Shown one piece after another: positions 1-6,129 of a stretch of 12,982 bases of DNA. How positions within the stretch are numbered: position 1 is the first letter of the stretch; each line of letters opens with the position of its first letter. This stretch comes from JBFHIJ01 sp041596515 (GTDB taxonomy: Bacteria > Bacteroidota > Ignavibacteria > Kapaibacteriales > UBA2268). Location of the stretch: assembly GCA_041596515.1 (NCBI GenBank), contig JBFHIJ010000067.1, forward strand, positions 1-12,982. Reading direction: 5' to 3'. The position numbers and the translations under genes were made by a program. The notes under the pieces are model-generated. The model was not told where the DNA came from. It ran no database searches and saw only the letters and a list, made by a program, of their open reading frames with translations.

Positions 1-104
1 ACAGATTTATCCTTGCCAATCGTCTCTGCTATGTAAGTTATTGATTTTTCTATTGCTAACAAACATGCTATTGTATATCTTTGTTCACTGGTGATATGTG
101 CCAT
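1..104 (-). CDS. IS30-family transposase, N-terminal fragment cut by window edge
   Basis: Reading the minus strand from an ATG at 104 gives 34 codons that begin MAHITSEQRYTIACLL and continue with IAETIGKDKS before the window ends. This matches the start of IS30-family transposases, where the pattern 'HLTxEQRYxI...IAxxIGxxxS' forms the N-terminal helix-turn-helix that binds the inverted repeats; the DDE catalytic core would lie beyond the left edge. An SD-like AGAGGG stands 5-6 bases before the ATG. IS30-family enzymes cut and paste or copy-paste DNA through a DDE nuclease, but only the DNA-binding start is visible, so it cannot be said whether the element is intact. The frame is open to the edge with no stop or shift. 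Confidence 0.8.
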   Translation of the reverse strand, partial: MAHITSEQRYTIACLLAIEKSITYIAETIGKDKS

Positions 105-154
105 TGCAACCCTCTTGTTTGGACGCTGGAAGGAAAAATGCACATATTTTCCAT

Positions 155-195
155 CAAAACACGGAAGGCAGATTTTTTTCTGCTTTCCTGTTTTG
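155..195. repeat. Long imperfect hairpin upstream of the IS30 transposase
   Basis: The left arm at 155-172 (CAAAACACGGAAGGCAGA) pairs with the right arm at 179-195 (TCTGCTTTCCTGTTTTG) with one bulged base and one mismatch around a loop of six T. A-rich and T-rich stretches flank it. It lies about 50-90 nt upstream of the transposase start, where the outer end of an IS30 element is expected. It could be a terminator shielding the transposase from outside transcription or part of the IS end. The IS end itself could not be fixed, because the other end lies outside the window. Confidence 0.5.
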
Positions 196-327
196 AAAAA
201 TATATGCTTGTCTTCTATAACGTCTTACTTCGATGTTGCATTTATTACTTGAATTTAGAGAACATGAATGTAAGCATTTGGGTAAGATGTACCGATAGCT
301 AAAAAGAAAAGTACTAATCTGTGTTGG

Positions 328-376
328 TCTTATTAGTATAAATACCTTCCCCCAATAGTTGCACAGAATAGTAAGA
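328..376 (+). repeat. Isolated C-tract-loop hairpin, related to the array at 4484-4837
   Basis: TCTTATTA (328-335) pairs with TAGTAAGA (369-376), 8 bp with one G-U pair, around a 33-nt loop. A run of five C (349-353, in TTCCCCCAA) sits in the middle of the loop. The loop also contains TATAAATACC (337-346), which recurs in the 18-base repeats at 4440 and 4540. Both the C tract and its position in the loop match the hairpins downstream of the UmuD-like gene, so this looks like another member of the same family. Confidence 0.45.
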
Positions 377-514
377 TTTAGCAAGCAAGGGAAATGACGC
401 ATATCTTATAGGATTAAACTCCCAACTACGTTCCTTTCTAGTAGAATTTATGATGCTAAATCTTATAAGCTAAATAACAGATATTCTTGCTAATCCTGTA
501 CAAATTATAGTAGT

Positions 515-1258
515 TCAACGAATAAAATCCGTCATTAGTTTTATGACTTCCATCTCTTGACTGATATGCGGAAAGTGCCCGCAATTTGGGATTATATATG
601 CCTTGCATGCTTTCAGAGAATGTTTTATATCCCAAAGGTGATTATCTGTAGCGTATTCGTCTTTGTCTCCCTGCAAAGCTAAAACCGGGACTTTGACTTT
701 CTTTAAATATGGACTCAGATCTAAATTATTATCTCTTGCTTTGCTCCAGTAGTTATACCACTTATAAAAAACTGTATCTGTGTATTCTTTGTGTTGCTTA
801 TAAAGGATATCTTTTAATCCTTTGTGAAGATATTTTTGAAGTGTAGCTTTTACGCCGACATCGGTTTTGTCTTCGGAGTATATATGAGCTGCCATAGATA
901 TTACGGATTTGATAGCGTCCGGATATTTCGCGGCATAAAGCAAAGCCGTAGTTGCTCCATCGCTATGCCCTACTAATATCGGATTCTTTATATTTAATTG
1001 CAGGATAAAGGCCCTTAGCTCTTCTACCTGAAAATCAAAATAGTCATAAGTATCAGGTAATATTTGGATAGATTTGCCGTGAGAAGCTCTATCGTAGGAG
1101 GCATAACTAATGGGTAGCACTTTAGAAAGTTGAGTTGGAAACTTTCCCCATGATTTTCGGGATCCTAAACCCTCATGTAAGAAGATTAGATTCTGAATAT
1201 GAACAGAATCATTAATGGAATAGTGAAGTTCATATTCGCTAATGTTGAATTTATGCAC
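515..1258 (-). CDS. Alpha/beta-hydrolase fold protein
   Basis: This 247-aa protein shows the features of the alpha/beta-hydrolase superfamily (MhpC/epoxide-hydrolase-like single-domain enzymes). There is an oxyanion-hole segment HEGLG at 28-32 and a nucleophile elbow GHSDG at 97-101 with Ser99. The acidic residue is in GDKDE (Asp198 or, more likely, Asp200), and the catalytic His is His228 in NCGHFPH. The region between about 125 and 185 would be the lid that sets substrate choice, and nothing in it identifies a substrate. The start is a GTG at 1258, supported by an AGAGAGG ribosome-binding site 8-9 bases upstream; no in-frame ATG lies nearby. It is transcribed away from cysS, with about 190 nt of AT-rich DNA between them. 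No signal peptide is seen, so it is probably cytoplasmic. Confidence 0.85.
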   Translation of the reverse strand: MHKFNISEYELHYSINDSVHIQNLIFLHEGLGSRKSWGKFPTQLSKVLPISYASYDRASHGKSIQILPDTYDYFDFQVEELRAFILQLNIKNPILVGHSDGATTALLYAAKYPDAIKSVISMAAHIYSEDKTDVGVKATLQKYLHKGLKDILYKQHKEYTDTVFYKWYNYWSKARDNNLDLSPYLKKVKVPVLALQGDKDEYATDNHLWDIKHSLKACKAYIIPNCGHFPHISQEMEVIKLMTDFIR

Positions 1259-1446
1259 TTTTAGAGCCTCTCTTTGTCAATCATTTGCAATAAAACTAAA
1301 AATATATACTCTTAGTAAGTAGTTTTGGTAAAAAAATACAAATAATCCTAATATTTTATTGATTATGAATATAATGTTTTTGTTTCAAAGCAAATAATTT
1401 ACCATTTTATATGTAATATTTTGTTGGTTCATATTATGTTAATTGC

Positions 1447-2901
1447 ATGCAAATAAAACTATTTAACTCGCTTTCTAAAAAGGTACAGCCATTCAAGCCA
1501 TTATATGGTGACGAAGTAAAGCTATATTCTTGTGGTCCTACTGTTTATAGCTATGCACATATCGGGAATATGCGTTCTTTCCTTTTTGCAGATTTATTGC
1601 AAAGAGTTTTACGCATCGCCGGTGGATACAAAGTACAATGGGTGATGAATATCACCAATATTGACGATAAAACTATCAGAGATAGTGCCAAAGGTAGTGG
1701 TGCTTGGAAGCCTGAAATGGGGTATCAAACTAATGACCCTAAAGAAAACTTAAAACTCTTTACGGAGTACTACTACGAAGAATTTATCAAAGATATAGAA
1801 GCTTTAGGTATTCGTAGCTCTGATTTAGATGCTCTACCAAAAGCTACTGATTACATTGCTCACATGCAGGATTTGATTCGTCGCATAATTGATAATGGGT
1901 ATGCTTATGTAGCTAAAGGCTCTGTGTACTTTGATGTAACTAAATGGCGTAATTCAGATATTTACGGCAAGCTTAAAAAAATTGATTTCGAAAACTTCAA
2001 GCCGGGCGAAAGAGTCGACACTGACGAGTACGAAAAAGAAACAGCTCATGACTTCGTGCTATGGAAAGGCAGAAAAGATGGTGAACCGTTCTGGAACTTC
2101 AGCGTTTACGGTATGCCTTGCCCAGGCCGTCCAGGTTGGCACATAGAGTGCTCTGCTATGGAATATGAAATATTAGGTATTCCTTTTGATATTCATACAG
2201 GCGGAGTAGATTTAAAATTCCCTCACCACGAAGATGAAATAGCTCAGTCTAAAGCAGGTTACGGTGTTGATCCAAATAACTTCTGGTGTCACAACGAATT
2301 TTTGGAAGTGGAAGGCAAAAAAATGAGCAAATCCGCAGGTAACTTCTATACTTTGCGTGATTTGATTAATAAAGGTATTGATCCGCTGGACATTCGTTTC
2401 TCTATGCTTTCAGCACACTATGGTACCAAATTTAACTTTACTTTTGATGGTATCAAAGCAGCTAAAAAAGCTAGGTTGCGTATTCAGGATTATATCTATG
2501 ATTTGCACGAAGACATAGATGGTGATGAATTTGTAGAAGTAAATATGCTTAGAGAAGAAGCGTTTGGCTATTTAGCAGATGACTTGCATACCCCTAAAGC
2601 TCTTGCTTCCATATTCACATTTATGAACGAAAATCCTGCGAATGAGCTTTCTCAAATTTCTAAAAAAGCTTTGATTGATTTATTCAGAGAGTTCAATAAT
2701 GTATTTGCTGTTTGGATTATTACTTCCAGGGCTTCAATTGTAGAAGAAGTTCCTGCAGAAGTAAAAGATTTGGCTGAACGCAGATTTAAAGCTAAAGCTG
2801 ATCAAGAATGGGCATTAGCTGATGAGCTTAGGGATAGAATCCAGGATTTGGGTTATATAATCAAAGATAATAAATACAACTACGAACTTATTAAAATATA
2901 A
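1447..2901 (+). CDS. cysS: Cysteinyl-tRNA synthetase
   Basis: This class I synthetase charges tRNA-Cys with cysteine using ATP. At 484 aa it is slightly longer than the E. coli enzyme (461). Expected elements are present in order: the zinc ligand Cys29 in SCGPTVY; the HIGH-type signature HIGN at 38-41; zinc ligands Cys235 (WHIECSAM), His260 and Glu264 in FPHHEDEIAQS; the KMSKS loop at 292-296; and the C-terminal helical anticodon-binding part (AERRFKAKADQEWALADELRDRI). Some extra residues around 80-105 separate the TNIDDKI-type motif from the rest of the catalytic domain. The ATG at 1447 has no clear SD, and the N-terminus fits the family. The sequence is intact. It is followed after 4 nt by the DUF2520 gene, so the two are probably co-transcribed. 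It is essential, so this is chromosome rather than a free phage. Confidence 0.97.
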   Translation: MQIKLFNSLSKKVQPFKPLYGDEVKLYSCGPTVYSYAHIGNMRSFLFADLLQRVLRIAGGYKVQWVMNITNIDDKTIRDSAKGSGAWKPEMGYQTNDPKENLKLFTEYYYEEFIKDIEALGIRSSDLDALPKATDYIAHMQDLIRRIIDNGYAYVAKGSVYFDVTKWRNSDIYGKLKKIDFENFKPGERVDTDEYEKETAHDFVLWKGRKDGEPFWNFSVYGMPCPGRPGWHIECSAMEYEILGIPFDIHTGGVDLKFPHHEDEIAQSKAGYGVDPNNFWCHNEFLEVEGKKMSKSAGNFYTLRDLINKGIDPLDIRFSMLSAHYGTKFNFTFDGIKAAKKARLRIQDYIYDLHEDIDGDEFVEVNMLREEAFGYLADDLHTPKALASIFTFMNENPANELSQISKKALIDLFREFNNVFAVWIITSRASIVEEVPAEVKDLAERRFKAKADQEWALADELRDRIQDLGYIIKDNKYNYELIKI

Positions 2902-2905
2902 GATC

Positions 2906-3778
2906 ATGTGTGACACTACTAAATATGGTATCATCGGTGCCGGAAAGGTAGGAATTAGTATTGCTGAGCTTCTCTTGGACCAAGGGAAGCTCAGTTTTAT
3001 ATATAGCAGGAATGCAGAGAGTATTCCTGATAGGTATAAAGAATATGCCGTTCTGAGAGTGGCAGATATACCTAAATGTAGTTTTATATATATTGCAATA
3101 TCTGACAGGCATATAAGCGAGCTTGCTAAAGAGATAAGAGCAGAGTATCCTTATGCCAAATCTGCAGTATTTGCACATTCTTCAGGTGTAAAAAGTGCAA
3201 ATGAGTTAACTTCGTTAAAGGAAGAGTCTCTTGGCATTGCATCTGTGCACCCTTTTCAGACATTTGCTTATGCTGACAAAACCAATCTGGCAGATATTGC
3301 ATGGGGAATAGAAACGGAGAACCCCATATTTGAATATTGTTCTAAATTTGTACTTGCTTTGGGAGGAACACCTGTTCGCTTAAGGCTTGGCGACCTGCAA
3401 CAGAAAGCTTTATATCACTGCTCTGCAGTCATGACTTCTAATAATATGACTACTTTGCTTCAGACAGGAAGACTTATCGCAGAGAAGGCAGGAATCCCTA
3501 CTAAGGAATTCATAGCTCCTATTGCTAAAAAGACATTAGAAAATAATATAGACGCATATTCTATTAAATCCATACCACTCACCGGCCCGATAGCCAGGGC
3601 TGATGGTGAAGCAATACGGTCACATATTGAAGCACTTAAAGAAGACTCACTGGTACGTATTTACTGCTATACAGCTCTTGCAACCTTAGAGCTATCTTTG
3701 CACGAAAAAATTATTTCAACAGACCAATACCAACTTATAAAACATATCCTACAAGATGCACTGTCTGATAAATCATAG
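2906..3778 (+). CDS. Rossmann-like / DUF2520 domain protein
   Basis: This 290-aa protein has two domains. The N-terminal NAD(P)-binding Rossmann fold has YGIIGAGKVG at 7-16 (GxGxxG dinucleotide loop) and IYIAISDRHI at 61-70. The C-terminal helical domain matches DUF2520. Family hallmarks visible are HSSG at 91-94, SVHPFQTFA at 113-121, the HCSAVMTSNN segment at 171-180 and LTGPIARAD at 225-233. The architecture resembles 6-phosphogluconate/ketopantoate-reductase-type dehydrogenases, but the substrate of the DUF2520 family is not established to my knowledge. It starts 4 nt after the cysS stop without an obvious SD, suggesting translational coupling. It is a cytoplasmic, core-type gene and intact. 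Confidence 0.85.
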   Translation: MCDTTKYGIIGAGKVGISIAELLLDQGKLSFIYSRNAESIPDRYKEYAVLRVADIPKCSFIYIAISDRHISELAKEIRAEYPYAKSAVFAHSSGVKSANELTSLKEESLGIASVHPFQTFAYADKTNLADIAWGIETENPIFEYCSKFVLALGGTPVRLRLGDLQQKALYHCSAVMTSNNMTTLLQTGRLIAEKAGIPTKEFIAPIAKKTLENNIDAYSIKSIPLTGPIARADGEAIRSHIEALKEDSLVRIYCYTALATLELSLHEKIISTDQYQLIKHILQDALSDKS

Positions 3779-3867
3779 TCACATACGAACATAAGACCAC
3801 TCTAAATCTCTGAATATATTGACTGTTAGATGCTTTTAAAAAATGGCACGATAAATGATAATGTATA

Positions 3868-3900
3868 CTCCATAAGCATAAAGAGATAATACTTACGGAG
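3868..3900 (+). promoter_or_regulatory. Inverted repeat covering the ribosome-binding site of the UmuD-like gene
   Basis: CTCCATAAG (3868-3876) can pair with CTTACGGAG (3892-3900), 8 of 9 positions, around a 15-nt loop. The right arm contains the GGAG ribosome-binding site that stands 6 bases before the ATG at 3907. In the mRNA this would hide the SD; in DNA it could also be an operator dyad. Which is right cannot be decided from sequence. Confidence 0.35.
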
Positions 3901-3906
3901 CGAAAC

Positions 3907-4437
3907 ATGAATATTAGTTCTAGACTCAATAAGAGATTTCATAAGTCAAATTATTCGACAAACAATACTACTTCTACAGTAAAAGAACAAAGCGGCACGA
4001 TTAATGTTAAACAATCTATAGCTTCTAAATACTTTAAACAGCCGATAGGCAAGCAAAGCTTTATTACTTTTACCGGCGATGTAGCAGGACTTGAATCAAA
4101 GACCTCTAACTTAAATTCAATGATAGTAGACAAGAATGCAAACTATTTTATGATGCGAGTGTCCGGCGATTCTATGGTAGGAGCAGGGATTAAAAATGGT
4201 TCTTTTGTTTTTGTAGATAGAACAAAGCAAGCAAAAAATAACGATATAGTCGTGGCAAAAATCAATAACGAATTAGTTCTAAAAACTTTGCAAAAATCAG
4301 TTGAAGGTATATTCCTTAAACCTGAAAATGAAAAGTATCCTGTTTTAAAGATAAAAAGTGACGATAAATTTGAGATATGGGGCGTAGTGGCTAATTCAAT
4401 TTACCATAACCCACAAGGTATCTCGCTTAATAATTAG
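3907..4437 (+). CDS. UmuD/LexA-type S24 self-cleaving peptidase, without HTH domain
   Basis: Residues 79-165 form the peptidase S24 domain. The catalytic Ser89 is in VSGDSM and the catalytic Lys126 is in LVLKTL. The Ser-Lys spacing of 37 residues is that of UmuD and LexA. Upstream, VAG places a plausible Ala60-Gly61 self-cleavage bond 28 residues before the Ser, a little closer than in UmuD or LexA (about 35). The first 50 residues are polar (Ser/Thr/Asn-rich) with no HTH, so it is UmuD-like rather than a repressor. UmuD is cleaved with RecA help in the SOS response and becomes a subunit of polymerase V. No umuC follows; the next 490 nt are non-coding. The start has a GGAG SD 6 bases upstream. 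The call is firm at family level; a role as a true UmuD is only inferred. Confidence 0.82.
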   Translation: MNISSRLNKRFHKSNYSTNNTTSTVKEQSGTINVKQSIASKYFKQPIGKQSFITFTGDVAGLESKTSNLNSMIVDKNANYFMMRVSGDSMVGAGIKNGSFVFVDRTKQAKNNDIVVAKINNELVLKTLQKSVEGIFLKPENEKYPVLKIKSDDKFEIWGVVANSIYHNPQGISLNN

Positions 4438-4439
4438 TG

Positions 4440-4557
4440 TCTATGTAAATACCATTTAGTTCTGTAACAGTTTGTAACCAAATTTTATCAAAGCCGATTA
4501 TAGTTTTCCCCCAAACAAATGAAAGGCAAGATAAAGCAGTCTATATAAATACCATTT
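4440..4557 (+). repeat. 18-bp direct repeat, copies exactly 100 bp apart
   Basis: TCTATGTAAATACCATTT at 4440-4457 and TCTATATAAATACCATTT at 4540-4557 differ at one base. Weaker TCTA starts follow at 4647 and 4758, ahead of the third and fourth C runs. In each unit the C run begins 62-69 nt after the TCTA, so the repeats and C runs define a roughly 100-nt unit. Confidence 0.6.
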
Positions 4558-4848
4558 GTATTTTTTGGAGTGGATGCTTTTGGAGTTTGACTACAGGTAG
4601 AGATGCTTCCCCCCAGAAGTAGCCTAAAGTGAAACCAACCGAATAATCTACAAATTAAATACTAAAAGAAATATCTGAAAGAGCAGTGGGGCGAAGATAT
4701 AATCGTTTCCCCCCAAGAAATAAGCTCCGCCGCTCTTGTAAGAAATTAGAAATTGTGTCTAACATTTAGCATGCCCACCATGCTATTTTGGCGGAAACGC
4801 CGGGATTTGCTCCTCCTAGTTCCCCCCCGGGAGGAGCGTTAATTGCAA

Positions 4849-4888
4849 AAAAGCCTTATAGAATCATGTTCTACAAGGCTTTTGTTTT
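4849..4888. terminator. Bidirectional intrinsic terminator
   Basis: AAAAGCCTTATAGAA (4849-4863) pairs with TTCTACAAGGCTTTT (4869-4883), 14 of 15 positions, with loop TCATG. The plus strand continues GTTTT; the minus strand continues into TTTTTT. It can end transcripts from the UmuD/RNA side and from the tape-measure remnant on the minus strand. Confidence 0.8.
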
Positions 4889-4930
4889 AGACTACTAACA
4901 ATAACTAACACTTTGCTTCAAAAAACGTAT

Positions 4931-5785
4931 TTACCCATTCCTAAGTCTTCTTTTTTGTCTATTGCTTTCACGATTGTTAGCTTCGTAAATTTCATTTTCT
5001 GTAATGTATAAGTCCAGATTTCTAACCTCTTGAGTTAAAGAGTCGAACTTTGTTTCTAAACGGCTAAAGTCATAATTATTTTGTTGCCCCATAAAATTTG
5101 GCAACTCTTCCAACGGGATAATTGCTTCTGCCCTGGGTCCATCTCCAACTATGGCTAAAGTTTCAGTAGTTGCTATACCTCCAGTAGCAAGTTTTGGTAT
5201 CTCAATAAGTTTTACTTCTTTTTTGTAATCAGCTAAATCAATACTTCCATTTTGAAGCTTAACCTGAAGATATTTGATATTCGTTTGACTGTCAAAGTAC
5301 TCTTTAATAATATCTAAATTATTGTTTTTTAAAATAGGGTGCAAGTTTAATATTACTTTTTCAATACTTTGCAAGCCCTCTGATACTCCTATTAAGTTTC
5401 CTGAAATTTCTGTAGCCATTTTGAAACCGAATTTGTTTAATATATCTGCAACTAGTGCTTGCATTTGAGTAGAGTTGAATATCCACTCTGTATTAGTATT
5501 GTGCCCGGACTGCTTTGCGTCACCGAAAATGGCGATTGTTGGTTCTGTAACCTCACCACCAGTTGCAAATGAAGTAAGACCCTCTAAGATTGGAGTTAAT
5601 AACTTATTGACTGCTCCTGTTGCTATGCCTTTGATGAACGGAACTAATATCAAACCCGCCAAACCTGTGGTAACACCCTCTAACCCTAAAGCTCCGAGGA
5701 TTATGTTAGTTATTGTAGCAGAGGCTAATTTCTTTAAAGCTGGTAGGGCTTTTTTAATATGTACGTATTTGCAGTTCGTGCCGTT
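4931..5785 (-). pseudogene. Phage tail tape-measure protein, C-terminal remnant
   Basis: The frame is open from just after a TAA at 5786-5788 to the stop at 4931 (284 codons), but has no ATG or GTG near its 5' end; the first usable start is a TTG at 5662. Family-like sequence begins upstream of that TTG (KKALPALKKLASATITNIILGALG at about 11-34), so a start there is unlikely to be original. The C-terminal part has two copies of the tape-measure tail motif: FATGGEVTEPTIAIFGD and LATGGIATTETLAIVGDGPRAEAIIPLEEL. This 'ATGG..T.PT.A..G....EAIIPL' pattern is typical of tail tape-measure ends. Full proteins are usually far longer and set phage tail length. The C-terminus is charged and coiled-coil-like. 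I call it a 5'-truncated prophage relic. Confidence 0.7.
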
Positions 5786-5821
5786 TTATACTATATTTCC
5801 TTAATGATTTACTTTATTTCT

Positions 5822-5848
5822 TTACTTACGCCACATTGTGTCCTCCTT
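5822..5848 (-). pseudogene. Orphaned start of the tape-measure gene: strong SD, ATG, then stop
   Basis: On the minus strand a near-perfect SD, AAGGAGGA (5841-5848), stands 4 bases before an ATG at 5836. Only four codons (MWRK) follow before TAA at 5822-5824. It points straight at the truncated tape-measure frame about 40 nt further on. I infer it is the original translation start, separated from the body of the gene by a deletion or rearrangement. Confidence 0.45.
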
Positions 5849-5939
5849 GAACTTGTATTTGAATATACTCAAGGGTGATTTTTATGTTTACACTTACCGA
5901 ACCATCCAGATATAAACCTGCTTGCAATTTGGTGAATAT
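5826..5939 (-). pseudogene. C-terminal remnant of a gene upstream of the tape-measure gene
   Basis: A 37-codon frame between a TAA (5940-5942) and its own stop (5826-5828) reads as plausible protein: alternating hydrophobic residues in GLYLDGSVSVNIKITLEYIQIQV and an ending GGHNVA. It has no proper start. It overlaps the MWRK start by a few bases, an arrangement common between adjacent phage tail genes. It may be the tail end of the preceding phage gene. It is too short to assign to a family. Confidence 0.3.
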
Positions 5940-6129
5940 TTATTTTGAAGCATGCTAAGGTTGAATAGATATACCTATAATTAGTTACGTATCTTTTGCA
6001 AGGTTAATTATTAGCAAGGGAAAATATACGTAATTTTATTCATTCACGGAATTATACCTGATTATTAAATCTCTACTTACTATATTAGCCTAAACACTTT
6101 TCTGTTATAAACTTAGAAATGGAGTAGTT
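5849..6129. other. Divergent intergenic region of the phage block
   Basis: Apart from the short remnant at 5826-5939 and the inverted repeat at 5985-6033, nothing coding is seen. It is AT-rich and presumably held promoters for both directions. No clear attachment site, tRNA or promoter consensus was found. Confidence 0.4.
5985..6033. promoter_or_regulatory. Inverted and direct repeats between divergent phage gene remnants
   Basis: TTACGTAT (5985-5992) is mirrored by ATACGTAA (6026-6033). Just inside are two GCAAGG direct repeats (5998-6003 and 6014-6019). The structure lies about 100-145 bp before the start at 6130 and about 150 bp from the minus-strand orphan start, so it could be an operator for divergent promoters. 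No matching copy was seen elsewhere in the window. Confidence 0.3.

Larger units (their letters stand above)
105..514. other. Gene-poor stretch, probably IS end plus remnant DNA
   Basis: No convincing gene is seen. The open frames here (73 and 82 codons on opposite strands, overlapping one another) lack recognisable motifs and good ribosome-binding sites. The stretch holds the hairpin at 155-195, a C-tract hairpin at 328-376, and an 11-bp inverted repeat (TAAGATTTAGC at 372-382, GCTAAATCTTA at 455-465). The IS30 boundary presumably falls inside it. Confidence 0.5.
4438..4890 (+). ncRNA. Candidate structured RNA: serial hairpins with C-run loops, ending in a terminator
   Basis: No gene fits here. 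The plus strand has four runs of 5-7 C at 4508, 4609, 4709 and 4822, about 100-113 nt apart, in otherwise AT-rich DNA. Each lies in a hairpin loop: 4484-4495/4525-4535 (29-nt loop), 4591-4594/4619-4622 (weak), 4679-4692/4724-4737 (14 positions, one A-C mismatch, 31-nt loop) and 4809-4816/4830-4837 (perfect 8 bp, 13-nt loop). Two compact hairpins precede the last one: TAGCATG/CATGCTA at 4767-4785 and a GAAA-tetraloop hairpin at 4790-4801. A terminator follows at 4849. It starts right after the UmuD-like gene, so it may be that gene's 3' UTR or a separate RNA. No known RNA family was recognised. Confidence 0.5.

Noticed and set aside
81..402. Two overlapping open frames of 73 and 82 codons on opposite strands
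   Set aside because: No motifs, no good ribosome-binding sites, and they cross the likely IS end and the hairpin at 155-195.
487..503. TTGC...GTACAA as a seventh operator
   Set aside because: The half-sites have the wrong spacing (17 bp overall) and it is single, while all true sites are paired 23 bp apart.
2891..3178. Minus-strand 95-codon frame inside the DUF2520 gene
   Set aside because: It is antisense to a well-supported conserved gene and has no recognisable features.
3779..3906. LexA/SOS box before the UmuD-like gene
   Set aside because: No clear LexA-type palindrome was seen, and SOS boxes in this group vary, so none is claimed.
4757..4763. GTCTAAC resembling the RYYYAAC core of an integron attC site
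   Set aside because: No matching GTTRRRY partner with imperfect inverted arms was found at a suitable distance, and there is no integrase.
4484..4837. The spaced C runs as a CRISPR array
   Set aside because: Repeats are too short and degenerate, the unit is about 100 nt rather than 60-75, and no cas genes are present.
5475..5804. Plus-strand 109-codon frame opposite the tape-measure remnant
   Set aside because: It is a shadow of the minus-strand frame, with no motif or ribosome-binding site.
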